Shown here: in pieces, positions 56,067 to 63,991 of the stretch
How the letters are laid out: every line of letters starts with the position of its first letter
How positions within the stretch are numbered: the first letter of the stretch is position 1
Assembly (NCBI RefSeq): GCF_030123105.1
Contig: NZ_CP126095.1
Location: 2,170,001-2,234,000 of the forward strand
Origin: Paenibacillus sp. G2S3
GTDB taxonomy: Bacteria > Bacillota > Bacilli > Paenibacillales > Paenibacillaceae
Reading direction: 5' to 3'
DNA length: 64,000 bases
Notes under the pieces: model-generated
What the model was told of the DNA's origin: nothing
Database searches by the model: none
Seen by the model: the letters and a program-made list of their open reading frames with translations, nothing else
Translations under genes and position numbers: made by a program

Positions 56067-56240
56067 TTATAATTTTTTCTTTTGTTTTCTTTCAATATAT
56101 ATCCAAAAGTAATAGATCAACCAAAATACCATAGGAACTATTAAAACATCAGGTCTCTGGATTGCTGGAAGAATGTAAAATAAAAATAGCCCAATTAATA
56201 TCGTTGGTAGCAATAGAATAAAATACTTTTTCCAATGCAT
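56067..56240 (-). CDS. Small two-helix membrane protein, unknown
   Basis: This is a 57-residue frame on the minus strand starting MHWKKYFILLLPTIL. Two hydrophobic segments are evident (FILLLPTILIGLFLFYILPAI, and LIVPMVFWLIYYFWIYI), joined by a short polar turn QRPD, with a basic C-terminus ERKQKKKL. A Shine-Dalgarno-like GGTGGGGAAG lies just before ATG. Positive charges at both ends put both termini inside. I do not recognise a family. Codon use and clean helical periodicity favour a real gene over chance, but nothing else supports it. Confidence 0.55.
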   Translation of the reverse strand: MHWKKYFILLLPTILIGLFLFYILPAIQRPDVLIVPMVFWLIYYFWIYIERKQKKKL

Positions 56241-56741
56241 TTCTTCCCCACCTTTTGTTTAATACTAAAAAAATATTTTGCTAGCTTTAAGTGTTAATGC
56301 CCTTGAGTCGAAGGCTAGTTTGTAGTGAATATCTTATTGATAAAATGAATGGTCCTGATGCCTATAAATTGATTATCTAATAATATTTCGGCAAATAAAG
56401 TTGTAGACTGAGTTAATTGTAGTAACATAAATAGAGGATGGTTAGTTCATTATATGAGCTAATCTCCTCTATATTTTGTTTAAAAGAAATATTAACTATG
56501 GCTTTAAAGCTTAGTATAAATTATTTAATATATTGAGGATACAAGCCTTTCGTTGGGATTGTTGTTGTGAGAGTAAAAGCAGCAATGTTAAAATTGCAGA
56601 TTGTTGTTTAAGTTATGGGAGTCGAATCACATTGAATGCTGCGTGAGGATTGAAAGGCTGAAAGATTGATGAATAAAGGGATGCAGGCGATTCGCAAAGC
56701 TAATATTTAGAGCGTTCCTAATAAAAGATGAGGTATATGTG
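56241..56741. other. Intergenic stretch with one orphan terminator
   Basis: There is no convincing gene in this roughly 500-base AT-rich stretch. The only clear structure is a hairpin at 56431-56472 (ATAGAGGA/TCCTCTAT with an inner GGTTAG/CTAATC), followed by ATTTTGTTT, which looks like an intrinsic terminator with no recognised gene before it on the plus strand. A short untranslated RNA or an eroded gene between about 56270 and 56430 would explain it. Confidence 0.5.
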
Positions 56742-57704
56742 ATGCCAAAAAACGATAATATGCTGGCAATCCTATGGATGCTGAATTCGGGCGTTAAAAT
56801 GACCGCAAAACAAATATCCGAAAAGTTAGAAATAAATATAAGGACAGTCTATCGGTACATTGATGCGCTAGGTGCCAGTGGAGTGCCAATAATATCCGAC
56901 ACTGGTCATAATGGCGGGTATAGCTTGCTGAATAATTTTATCAGAGCACCTCTGCTATTTGATATTGAAGAAAAAAAAGCACTTCTTCATGCTGCTGTTT
57001 TTGCAAAAGAAGCCGGATACCCTTTGAGTGAGGCATTAGGTAATGCGACATCCAAATTGAAAATGTATTCGAATCAGGAACAGGAAGGTGTTCTCAGCCG
57101 TCATTTAGCCGGATTTGAAGTAATAAACCGTAAGGGAGACCCTTCTATTCAGCCAGTATTGGCGGAATTGGAGCAAGCTGTAGCAAACGAATTCTCTGTA
57201 GAAATTGATTATCGCACACGCCGTGATGATCAACCCAAGACTAGGGTGATAGATCCCTATGGAATGGTTTACTGGAACAATAAATGGTATATTGTTGCAT
57301 TTTGCCACCTGAGAAATGAGATTCGCAGCTTTCGGGTAGAACGGATTTTACAAATCAAGCGTACTCAAAACATATTTAAGCGTTCCGAAGCTTTTTTGGC
57401 TCGGGAATTTTTTTTGCGAAATCTATTACCTGATTTAGTCGGCAAGGACGGTTTAATTGCTTTAATTATCGAAGGTAGCTCAGAGGCGTTGGATGACTTA
57501 TGCCTGCATTGGTTTTTGGGGCATCATCTGAAAGAGCGTACATCAAATCAAGCAATCTTTTTACTTGAGGAAAAATCAATTCATACCTATGTTCCTAATT
57601 TTCTCTTATCCTACGGGAAATCCATTCAAGTAATCGAACCACAGAGTTTGAAGGAAAAACTAGTTGGTGTTGTGTCGGAGTTAATGGAATATTATCAACT
57701 TTAA
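56742..57704 (+). CDS. WYL-domain transcriptional regulator (YafY type)
   Basis: This is a ligand-responsive regulator of 320 residues. The N-terminal winged helix (MLNSGVKMTAKQISEKLEINIRTVYRYIDALGASGVPIISDTGHNGGYSLL) has the HTH_11 pattern. A central helical part follows, then the WYL-like domain with WNNKWYIVAFCHLRNEIRSFRVERILQIKRT near 185-215. WYL domains bind small molecules or nucleic acids and often control neighbouring genes. Here the DJ-1/PfpI gene follows after a terminator-like hairpin. GAGG lies about 8 bases before ATG 56742, and an in-frame GTG is three bases earlier. Confidence 0.88.
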   Translation: MPKNDNMLAILWMLNSGVKMTAKQISEKLEINIRTVYRYIDALGASGVPIISDTGHNGGYSLLNNFIRAPLLFDIEEKKALLHAAVFAKEAGYPLSEALGNATSKLKMYSNQEQEGVLSRHLAGFEVINRKGDPSIQPVLAELEQAVANEFSVEIDYRTRRDDQPKTRVIDPYGMVYWNNKWYIVAFCHLRNEIRSFRVERILQIKRTQNIFKRSEAFLAREFFLRNLLPDLVGKDGLIALIIEGSSEALDDLCLHWFLGHHLKERTSNQAIFLLEEKSIHTYVPNFLLSYGKSIQVIEPQSLKEKLVGVVSELMEYYQL

Positions 57705-57707
57705 TAG

Positions 57708-57743
57708 CTTCACTGACAGTGGATGTCAGTGAAGTCATTTTAT
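57708..57743 (+). terminator. Terminator after the WYL regulator
   Basis: CTTCACTGACA pairs perfectly with TGTCAGTGAAG around a GTGGA loop and is followed by TCATTTT, four bases after the stop codon. Confidence 0.8.
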
Positions 57744-57762
57744 AATGATGATAATCATTGAT
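57744..57762 (+). promoter_or_regulatory. Possible Fur-type box upstream of the DJ-1/PfpI gene
   Basis: The core GATAATCATT (57750-57759) with flanking AATGAT resembles the Fur consensus at about 14 of 19 positions. It lies between the WYL terminator and the DJ-1/PfpI gene. In AT-rich DNA such a match can be chance, so this is only a pointer. Confidence 0.25.
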
Positions 57763-57813
57763 TACCGATGGTTGGTATCACTTGATGAATTATAAAATAA
57801 GGAGAACTTGCAA

Positions 57814-58440
57814 ATGAATAATACGGTATATCTTTATGTGTTTGACACAATGGCAGACTGGGAAATAGGCTACTTAACTGCCGAACTGAACTCGGGAAGA
57901 TATTATAAAAAGGGGCTGGCCCCATCAAAAATAGTTACCGTGGGAATTGATAAGACTCCAGTAACTACAATGGGTGGATTGAAAATACTGCCTGACATCA
58001 AATTGGATGAGTGCAGCATTGAAAGATCAGATCTATTGATTTTACCCGGTGGAGATACATGGACAGAAACCATTCACGACCCCCTCTTAAAAATCGCTGA
58101 GAGGTGTTTAAGGGAAGGTATATGGGTTGCAGCGATTTGTGGTGCTACAATGGGACTTGCCCAGACAGGATTGCTGAATTCACGTGGGCATACAAGCAAT
58201 GATCTGGAATACCTTAAAATGATCTGTCCCACTTATACAGGAGAAAAGTATTACAAAATGGAGTCTGCTGTAACTGATGGAAAACTGATCACAGCATCTG
58301 GAATAGCTCCGTTGGAATTTTCTGCACACATCTTGAAAGCTTTGGATGTGTTTTCTCCAAAAACATTAGATGCCTGGTATAGCCTGAATAAGACTAGTGA
58401 TTCTAAATATTACTATGAGTTGATGAATTCAATACAATGA
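57814..58440 (+). CDS. DJ-1/PfpI-family protein (class I glutamine amidotransferase-like)
   Basis: This is a soluble 208-residue protein of the DJ-1/PfpI superfamily. The nucleophile elbow AAICGATMGLA carries C109, and E17 in DTMADWEIGYL corresponds to the glutamate that contacts it. LLILPGGDTW is the conserved strand-loop before it. Family members act as deglycases, chaperones, proteases or isocyanide hydratases, so no reaction is assigned. AAGGAGA is 8 bases before ATG 57814. A TTG six bases earlier is less well placed. Its last bases overlap the possible minus-strand zinc-ribbon ORF by 12 bases. Confidence 0.85.
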   Translation: MNNTVYLYVFDTMADWEIGYLTAELNSGRYYKKGLAPSKIVTVGIDKTPVTTMGGLKILPDIKLDECSIERSDLLILPGGDTWTETIHDPLLKIAERCLREGIWVAAICGATMGLAQTGLLNSRGHTSNDLEYLKMICPTYTGEKYYKMESAVTDGKLITASGIAPLEFSAHILKALDVFSPKTLDAWYSLNKTSDSKYYYELMNSIQ

Positions 58441-58578
58441 AGGTATCAGCATTAATATGGACAAAATGCCACATGAGTAACAATATAAATGTTCGTTCCA
58501 CAGGAATTCTAACGGAGTACGATAGTTAAGCATAAAGGGTCCCACGACAAGCGTTGCCCCGCACTGAGGGCATCTCAT
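58429..58578 (-). CDS. Possible 49-residue zinc-ribbon protein
   Basis: This is a minus-strand frame starting MRCPQCGATLVVGPF and containing a second knuckle CYSCG about 25 residues later. The CPxCG...CxxCG pair is the pattern of small zinc-ribbon proteins. A hydrophobic end ILSILMLIP follows and the stop is TGA. It overlaps the 3' end of the DJ-1/PfpI gene by 12 bases in convergent fashion. No clear ribosome binding site is seen before the ATG. It could be a real small protein or the remnant of a longer one. Two cysteine knuckles at proper spacing are unlikely by chance but not proof. Confidence 0.4.
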   Translation of the reverse strand: MRCPQCGATLVVGPFMLNYRTPLEFLWNEHLYCYSCGILSILMLIPSLY

Positions 58579-58611
58579 GAGCCCGTCAGATAGACTGTCT
58601 TTGCTCCCTTA

Positions 58612-58638
58612 AATTTTCAAAAAAAAATTTAAGGAGCA
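58612..58638. repeat. Inverted repeat enclosing a Shine-Dalgarno sequence
   Basis: TGCTCC plus TTAAATTT on the left pairs with AAATTTAA plus GGAGCA on the right, with one bulged C. The right arm contains AAGGAG, the only ribosome binding site for the CD3324-like remnant just downstream, so the site would be sequestered in the folded RNA. Confidence 0.6.
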
Positions 58639-58646
58639 GAGCTATC

Positions 58647-58796
58647 ATAAAATATGTAAATGCAGATATCATCTTTCCGGAAGAGTTGCTAAAAGAAATT
58701 CAGAAGTACATTCATGGCCGCATGGTTTATGTCCCGACCCCTGAAAAGTTGCATAAAAAATGGGGATTCACTTGTAAGTCACATCGAGCTTTCTGA
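58647..58796 (+). pseudogene. Truncated CD3324-like small protein gene
   Basis: Translation gives KYVNADIIFPEELLKEIQKY followed by IHGRMVYVPTPEKLHKKWG, matching my recollection of the N-terminal half of the CD3324 family (full length usually about 85-90 residues). After KKWG the frame runs only eight residues into a terminator hairpin and stops at codon 50, so the C-terminal half is missing. At the expected start position there is ATA rather than ATG, 10 bases after AAGGAG. Loss of both start and C-terminus argues for a decayed gene. Confidence 0.55.
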
Positions 58797-58808
58797 TGTG
58801 GCTTTTTG
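58776..58808 (+). terminator. Terminator after the CD3324-like remnant
   Basis: AAGTCACATC pairs with GATGTGGCTT (one wobble) and is followed by TTTG. It overlaps the last codons of the truncated frame. Confidence 0.7.
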
Positions 58809-58891
58809 TGTAGAGTTTGATTTTGAATCAAATTCAGTATATTTTCAATCAGCCCCTTTTGTTACCATAAAAGTAAAGGGTGAGAGGTTAT

Positions 58892-59866
58892 ATGGATAAA
58901 AAGATTAAACTACTATACACACAAGATATTTTGAGACAGTCCGCGCAATGTTTTGGAATACGTGAAGACTCAATTTTCGAATTAAATGGGTTTCAAAATT
59001 TCGTTTATTCCGGGGTAGTTGGAGATCGAGAAGTTATTTTAAGAATTGCCCATGTCACACATCGGAATGAATTATTAACAAGAGCGGAACTAGATTTTAT
59101 CATGTTCCTGGCCGATCGCGGAATGAAAGTAGTGAAGCCCATTCAGTCTTTATCAGGGGATCTTATTCATATAATTGACGAGTCCTTTGTTGTGACAGCT
59201 TTTGAGAAAGCACCCGGCAGAAATGCAGTAATAGCCGAGGAGAGCAATACGTTTTATGAGAATATCGGTCAAATGGTCGGGAAAATACATAAGTTTTCAC
59301 TTAATTATTCGTCCCAACATTCACGCTATGAATGGAATGATAATGCCCTATTAGCCTCATTTAAGAAATATTGTCCGTTAGAATTACACGATAACTTTGA
59401 TCGTTTAATTACTGAAGTTAGCGCTCTACCCAAGGAAAAAGATACGTACGGTCTTATTCATGGGGATATCAGCCCTGGCAATTATCTTAATGATGGGGAC
59501 AAAGCCTTTATTATTGACTATGATGACGCGGAATATAGCTGGTTTGTTTCTGATATTGCTACACCATTATTTTATGAAATCCCTATTCCGTGGGTTGTGT
59601 CTGGAGATGTAAGGAAGGAGATTGCAAAGCGTTACTATTGCAACTTCTTAAACGGCTATTGTAAGGAAAATACTGTGAGTCAAGATTGGTTAAACAAAAT
59701 CCCATTATTTATTAATTTAAGGCAAGCTAGAGTTTTAGCCGCGCTCTATAGAAGCAGAGATTTTAACGCTCCTGATTGGAGCGAATGGGATGAGCAAGCC
59801 CGACGCTTCTACTATGGAAATTTGTTAAATAACACTCCCTATATTGATATGGACTTTTTGTGTTAA
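58892..59866 (+). CDS. Aminoglycoside phosphotransferase-like (APH family) kinase
   Basis: This is a cytoplasmic small-molecule kinase of 324 residues with the protein-kinase-like APH fold. The Brenner-type motif LIHGDISPGNYLND has catalytic D192, and FIIDYDDAEYSWFVSDIA holds the metal-binding aspartate. EVILRIAHVTHRN matches the ATP-anchoring strand and VVTAFEKAPGRN the hinge. The closest general relatives are APH/choline kinase and homoserine-kinase type II-like proteins. Whether it modifies a drug or a metabolite cannot be told. GAGAGG lies 5 bases before ATG 58892, which is preferred over GTG 58880. Confidence 0.85.
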   Translation: MDKKIKLLYTQDILRQSAQCFGIREDSIFELNGFQNFVYSGVVGDREVILRIAHVTHRNELLTRAELDFIMFLADRGMKVVKPIQSLSGDLIHIIDESFVVTAFEKAPGRNAVIAEESNTFYENIGQMVGKIHKFSLNYSSQHSRYEWNDNALLASFKKYCPLELHDNFDRLITEVSALPKEKDTYGLIHGDISPGNYLNDGDKAFIIDYDDAEYSWFVSDIATPLFYEIPIPWVVSGDVRKEIAKRYYCNFLNGYCKENTVSQDWLNKIPLFINLRQARVLAALYRSRDFNAPDWSEWDEQARRFYYGNLLNNTPYIDMDFLC

Positions 59867-59908
59867 CCGGGTACGATACTTTAACAAAGCCAGAAAAGGA
59901 TGGCCTTT

Positions 59909-59963
59909 AAACTTGCCGTTACAGACAGCGCGGAACCTTATCACAAGTAGCGGCAAGTTTTAT
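59909..59963 (+). terminator. Terminator-like long hairpin after the APH-like gene
   Basis: AAACTTGCCG pairs with CGGCAAGTTT across a 32-base loop and is followed by TATAGG. The long loop makes it a weaker candidate. Confidence 0.5.
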
Positions 59964-60081
59964 AGGTGAAATAAAATATCCCCTCGAAAAGGGGCTTGGT
60001 TCTAGGTCACAAATGTGATGTATGGACTCGAAATTGCTCAAACCGATTTTAAGAAAAGCTTGTTACGAAAGCAAATGAAAT

Positions 60082-60110
60082 AAGGAGCCAGTTTGATGGC
60101 TCCTTGTTTT
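60082..60110. terminator. Terminator at the end of the second GNAT gene
   Basis: AAGGAGCCA pairs with TGGCTCCTT and lies immediately beyond the stop of the minus-strand GNAT gene. T-rich flanks are present on both strands (GTTTTC, and TATTTCATTT on the other). Confidence 0.7.
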
Positions 60111-60112
60111 CG

Positions 60113-60652
60113 TTATTTCTGATATTCGTTTCGCAGGATACTCATTAGAATACGATCATACTTCTGCCCGTCTCTTAGTACAGATTCCCGCATCGTGCCT
60201 TCAACTTGGAAACCGACTTTTTGATAGGCATGGATTGCACTATTATTGTAACTGATGACATCGAGTCCGATTCGATGTAAGTTCAGTTCACAGAATCCAT
60301 ACCTTAGAATCAAACGCAACGCATCAGTGCCGTAGCCTTTGCCCCGAAAGTTTGGATCGCCAATGCCAATTGCCATTTTTCCACATTGATTGTTCCATTC
60401 GATGCTAAACAGAGCAACAAATCCAATAAGTATATCGCTTTCGATAGTTCGCAAATGAAATTCCATACTTTTTGTACTATTGTTGTTCGATTTCTCGAAT
60501 GATTCAACAGAATCCGGCATGACGAAGTCAGTATCCAAGTTCCTTAGATATTCCGCATCTTCACTCCATAACGCCAAGGTAGTGGCATCTTCAGGGCGGG
60601 ATGCGCATAAACGAACTAATTGCCCAGAGAAAAGTGATTTGTTAATTGACAC
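60113..60652 (-). CDS. GNAT-family N-acetyltransferase (RimJ/RimL-like)
   Basis: This is a 179-residue acetyltransferase. VRLCASRPEDATTLALWSEDAEYLRNLD begins the fold, ILIGFVALFSIEWNNQCGKMAIGIGDPNFRGKGYGTDALRLILRYGF holds the acetyl-CoA loop (RGKGYG), and LNLHRIGLDVISYNNSAIHAYQKVGFQVEGTMRES is the typical last part of RimJ/L-type and spermidine-acetyltransferase-like proteins. The start is GTG 60652, with GGGGG about 6 bases upstream. The substrate is unknown. Its similarity to the GNAT at 23.2 kb is only at family level. Confidence 0.85.
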   Translation of the reverse strand: MSINKSLFSGQLVRLCASRPEDATTLALWSEDAEYLRNLDTDFVMPDSVESFEKSNNNSTKSMEFHLRTIESDILIGFVALFSIEWNNQCGKMAIGIGDPNFRGKGYGTDALRLILRYGFCELNLHRIGLDVISYNNSAIHAYQKVGFQVEGTMRESVLRDGQKYDRILMSILRNEYQK

Positions 60653-60821
60653 TGTAATCCCCCATATCTTGCAAACGGGGACGTGTTCATTAATGCCCCC
60701 TGTTTACAGTTGAAATTTGAACCGTAGAGAAATCAGGGTGACAATCATTGGCACACACTCCTTTATTATTGTAAGGATATTTTACTAAAACTTACCCTAA
60801 AAAGATAGTCCAACAAGCGCA

Positions 60822-61361
60822 ATGTCTAGTAATTCAATTGGATTTTCTTCGTGGCTGGATATCGTAGGGGATAGACTTTTACCAGCTTTTCCTGGCTTAG
60901 GTGGACAAATTAAAGATGAAGTATTGCATGCTCGATTTCTACCAAAGATTATAGCGGCAACTGCATTTGGAGAAATTAATGGTGTAGTGACAGAACGCAT
61001 AGAAAACCTCGCAAAATTATTTAAATTAGCAAAGCTTCCCTACGTTATTAAAAAGGATATGCAGTCGTATCTAATCACACATTCCGTATCAGACATTGCC
61101 TTGTTGAGCTTTTTGCATTCAGAAAATAAGATCATTGACAAAAAAACAGCCAGAACCAGAAAGACGGCACGCAAAATAACAGTCACTTTAAAAGCGTATC
61201 TAAGGGCAATACAAAAAGCTGGTGTTTCAATTGATCCACCAATGCTTAAAATGGTTAGGGATATGATGCTGCCGGATTATGCGAATAATGCTAACAATGA
61301 GATTGTGCAGCTGAGTAATGATTTAATGAAATTTTTAAGTCAAAATGATATCAAATCTTAA
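60822..61361 (+). pseudogene. Ketopantoate reductase-like fragment lacking the NADP domain
   Basis: The 179-residue open frame resembles only the C-terminal, all-helical half of PanE/ApbA-type 2-dehydropantoate reductases. The linker-type segment AFPGLGGQIKDEVLHARFLPKIIAATAFGEINGVVTERI is followed by DMQSYLITHSVSDIALL and IQKAGVSIDPPMLKMV. The Rossmann half with its GxGxxG nucleotide-binding loop is absent: seven codons before the ATG there is an in-frame TAA, and the upstream 170 bases are non-coding. No ribosome binding site precedes the ATG. It is best read as a 5'-truncated remnant rather than an active gene. Confidence 0.65.
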
Positions 61362-61388
61362 ATACATGTTCAGTAATTTTTTTCACGA

Positions 61389-61411
61389 AACCTTACAAAA
61401 GTGTTAGGTAA
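61389..61411 (+). promoter_or_regulatory. Operator-like dyad upstream of the membrane esterase
   Basis: The dyad AACCTTACAAAAGTGTTAGG continues with TAA and has half-sites ACCTTACA and TGTTAGGT, a pattern like TetR-family operators. A third half-site ACCTAACA occurs at 61456-61463. It lies about 104 bases before the start codon. Confidence 0.5.
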
Positions 61412-61412
61412 T

Positions 61413-61449
61413 TGTCATCTAGATCAATGAAATGTCATCTAGATCAATG
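61413..61449 (+). repeat. Two direct repeats of 17 bp, 20 bp apart
   Basis: TGTCATCTAGATCAATG occurs at 61413-61429 and again at 61433-61449, separated by AAA. The 20-bp period is about two helical turns, as expected for side-by-side binding of one regulator. The repeats sit between the operator-like dyad and its extra half-site. Confidence 0.75.
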
Positions 61450-61514
61450 GTATCAACCTAACAGCTCCTCTATACTAATCCATTGAGAGGATTAATTTTA
61501 AGGGGGAGTTGGTC

Positions 61515-63020
61515 GTGAGGTTTTTTGAAATGCTGCTATTCTTTTCAAGTGCTAGTTTTTTTGGACTCCTGTTCATTTTAAATCAACGTATTCGAAGATC
61601 TGCTTTGCTCCTGACAAGCGGAGCAGGCTCCATTTTTTTAGTGATACATTTACTTATCGAAGGATACAGGGTTCAGCTTGTATTTTTATACGGATTTACG
61701 ATCCTGATGCTTATGCTTTCGCTTATAGACGTTTTTAGAACGCGGAAAGTCGCTCGGACTGCTTCGCGAATTCGTAGGGTGCTGGGCCGCCTTTTTATCG
61801 TGTTTGGGCTAATCGCAACGGGGTGCTTCCTATATGTGTTTCCTGTATTCGACTTTCCGGCGCCAACCGGCGAGTTGCAGGTAGGCACGCAAATCTTTCA
61901 TTTCATAGACCAAAACCGTGAGGAAAAATTTAGCAAAACTGCGACAGGCAAGAGAGAATTGATGGTTCAGGTATGGTATCCGGCTCAAGATGGCACCGGC
62001 AAGTACGCTCCCTTTATTCCAGATACCCAGATTTTACGTTATATGGCCACGAACTATGGCCTTCCCGGGTTTACTTTACAACACCTAAAGTACGTATCCA
62101 GTCATTCTTATTCGGGGGCTGAAGTCTCTTCTGCACAGATTTCATACCCACTGATCCTTGCGAATCCCGGCTTCGGCTCTTCCAGGTTCCTCCACACGGC
62201 GCAAGCTGAATATCTCGCGAGTCACGGATATATCGTGGCAGTGATTGACCACACCTATAATACATTTGCAACCGAGTTTCCGGATGGTCGAATCACGACC
62301 AGCACAACCAACGATTTATTCTCGCCTGACCATGATTACCAGACGGAAAGAGGTAATCGCGACAAGTTGGGTAAAGTTTTAACCGACGATGTGGCGTTTG
62401 TGCTGGACCAATTCGAGCTCATCCAATCGGGGAAGATTCCAAGTCATCTAAAAGGGAGAGTTGATCTCGGTAATGTCGGAGTGTTCGGTCATTCCATCGG
62501 CGGAGCGACGGCCTATGACGCTTCTTACGATCCGCGAATCGCGGTTGGAATAGACTTTGATGGAGGGCTTTATCGTTTGCGTGACAGAGAGGGTCTGCGT
62601 AAGCCGTTTTTGTTCATCAACTCGGAAAGCGAATTTGAAAAATTAAAAATGGTGATGGATAACCGGGTCTACACGGATTCAGAGCTTAACCGTATGCGCT
62701 CAACAAGAGAGTGGGAGGATAAAGTAACGGAAGATAAAAAGTTGGAGCTTGAACGGATGCGCCAAACAGTCGACGAAGGGGGAAAAGTCCTCTATATCGA
62801 AAATACGGAGCATTTGAATTTTACCGACGTACAGTTCATTACTCCGATATTCAAAATACTCGGCATCACCGGGAAGATTGCTCCCGAAAGAGCAAACTTC
62901 GTTATCAATGCCTATATGCTGGATTTCTTCGATATGTATCTGAAAAATCAAGGCGGAATCTTAATGAAAGGACCGAATAGCCGCTTTCCGGAGGTGAAGT
63001 TCGTAACTTCACTATTATAA
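61515..63020 (+). CDS. Membrane-anchored PAF-acetylhydrolase-like alpha/beta hydrolase
   Basis: This is a 501-residue protein with three or four N-terminal membrane helices (MLLFFSSASFFGLLFIL, LLLTSGAGSIFLVIHLLI, VFLYGFTILMLMLSLI, IVFGLIATGCFLYVFP) and a soluble serine-hydrolase domain from about 140 on. The nucleophile is S327 in VFGHSIGGATAYD. PLILANPGFGSSRF forms the oxyanion loop and GIDFDGGLY a candidate acid. The histidine is likely in IENTEHLNFTD. It resembles PAF-acetylhydrolase/lipase-like proteins, so a lipid or ester substrate at the membrane is probable. Start GTG 61515 lies 6 bases after AAGGGGGAG. A TTG at 61509 is less well placed. Confidence 0.85.
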   Translation: MRFFEMLLFFSSASFFGLLFILNQRIRRSALLLTSGAGSIFLVIHLLIEGYRVQLVFLYGFTILMLMLSLIDVFRTRKVARTASRIRRVLGRLFIVFGLIATGCFLYVFPVFDFPAPTGELQVGTQIFHFIDQNREEKFSKTATGKRELMVQVWYPAQDGTGKYAPFIPDTQILRYMATNYGLPGFTLQHLKYVSSHSYSGAEVSSAQISYPLILANPGFGSSRFLHTAQAEYLASHGYIVAVIDHTYNTFATEFPDGRITTSTTNDLFSPDHDYQTERGNRDKLGKVLTDDVAFVLDQFELIQSGKIPSHLKGRVDLGNVGVFGHSIGGATAYDASYDPRIAVGIDFDGGLYRLRDREGLRKPFLFINSESEFEKLKMVMDNRVYTDSELNRMRSTREWEDKVTEDKKLELERMRQTVDEGGKVLYIENTEHLNFTDVQFITPIFKILGITGKIAPERANFVINAYMLDFFDMYLKNQGGILMKGPNSRFPEVKFVTSLL

Positions 63021-63050
63021 ATTACGTAACAGGCTATCGATTTTGATAAG

Positions 63051-63112
63051 CTCCTCTTCAAGTAGATAGGGGTTTAATAAATAACCGTTACTTGAAGGGG
63101 AGTTATTATTTT
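63051..63112 (+). terminator. Terminator after the membrane esterase
   Basis: CTCCTCTTCAAGTA pairs with TACTTGAAGGGGAG (one T-G wobble) across a 24-base loop and is followed by TTATTATTTTG, about 30 bases after the stop codon. Confidence 0.7.
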
Positions 63113-63238
63113 GTCTAAGAAGAATGAATACAAGATCGTTTGGATAATCAATGGATACTCGTAATTGAGCGTATGATTTCATCTTTGAAATGGCTCTTGG
63201 CTTCTTTTTGAGCTCACTGGCCTTCTAGAATTAATAGA

Positions 63239-63991
63239 TTATATAATATAGGGATTAGCTTCGATTGTTTCCGCTTTGGCAACGGCTTCCTCCAATGTCA
63301 TGCCAGTAAAATTCTGCGCATGGAGGAATCGTCCGCTCTTCTTGTCATCCACAAAGGCACCTACCGCGATTCCGGGAATAACGCTCTCCACTGCTCCAGG
63401 TGCGTTCGGGCCTCCAAGATCGGTTCTGCACCACCCTGGATCCGTAATATTAATCATAACGTTGGTGCCTTCCAGCCTCGATGCCAAATCCTTCGTAAAT
63501 TTATCAAGAGCTGCTTTGCTTGCTGCATATCCTGCCTGCTCTGGTTCATTCTTAATTCCGCTTGTTGTATTGATGACACGTCCAAAGCCCCGTTCAATCA
63601 TTTTAGGAATCAATCGGTGGCAAATCGTGGCAATGGAAATGAAATTAATTCGGAAGCTCATATCGAAGTCTTCCACAGGAGTTTGCCAGTAATCTTTTCT
63701 GTAAGCGATTTGCACGGCTGCATTGTTGAAAATAATATCGACAGGGATTTCTTTAGCTTCAATGTCATCTAGCATGGCAACTACTTCTTCGTGATTGGCT
63801 AGCTCGGCTTGTACGCAATATGCATCAACACCAAGCGCTTGTACCTCTTCCTTCACTTTCTTGGTATGTTCTAAGTTTCGACTATGTAGAATAAGGTTAC
63901 ACCCTTGCTTGGCCATGAAAATCGCTGTCTCATAACCGACGCCTCTGCTTGCCCCCGTAATAAGTGCCCATCGTCCTTGTACGTTTACCAT
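63239..63991 (-). CDS. Short-chain dehydrogenase/reductase (SDR)
   Basis: This is a 250-residue classical SDR oxidoreductase. The cofactor loop TGASRGVG lies near residues 12-19, NNAA near 88-91, and the catalytic Ser and Tyr-x3-Lys are in TTSGIKNEPEQAGYAASKAALDKF. After the active site comes DPGWCRTDLGGPNAPGAVESV, common in SDRs that reduce carbonyls with NADPH. The basic residue after TGAS favours NADP. Substrate unknown. The start ATG lies 9 bases from the window end, so the ribosome binding site and promoter are not visible. Confidence 0.88.
   Translation of the reverse strand: MVNVQGRWALITGASRGVGYETAIFMAKQGCNLILHSRNLEHTKKVKEEVQALGVDAYCVQAELANHEEVVAMLDDIEAKEIPVDIIFNNAAVQIAYRKDYWQTPVEDFDMSFRINFISIATICHRLIPKMIERGFGRVINTTSGIKNEPEQAGYAASKAALDKFTKDLASRLEGTNVMINITDPGWCRTDLGGPNAPGAVESVIPGIAVGAFVDDKKSGRFLHAQNFTGMTLEEAVAKAETIEANPYII

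Noticed and set aside
60822..61361. Calling this frame an intact panE
   Set aside because: The NADP-binding half is missing and an in-frame stop lies just upstream, so an active ketopantoate reductase is not supported.
63094..63171. A short frame after the esterase terminator starting at a TTG (SKKNEYKIVW...) that resembled the start of a transposase
   Set aside because: Only 17 codons long, with no recognisable continuation in any frame, so an IS remnant is not supported.
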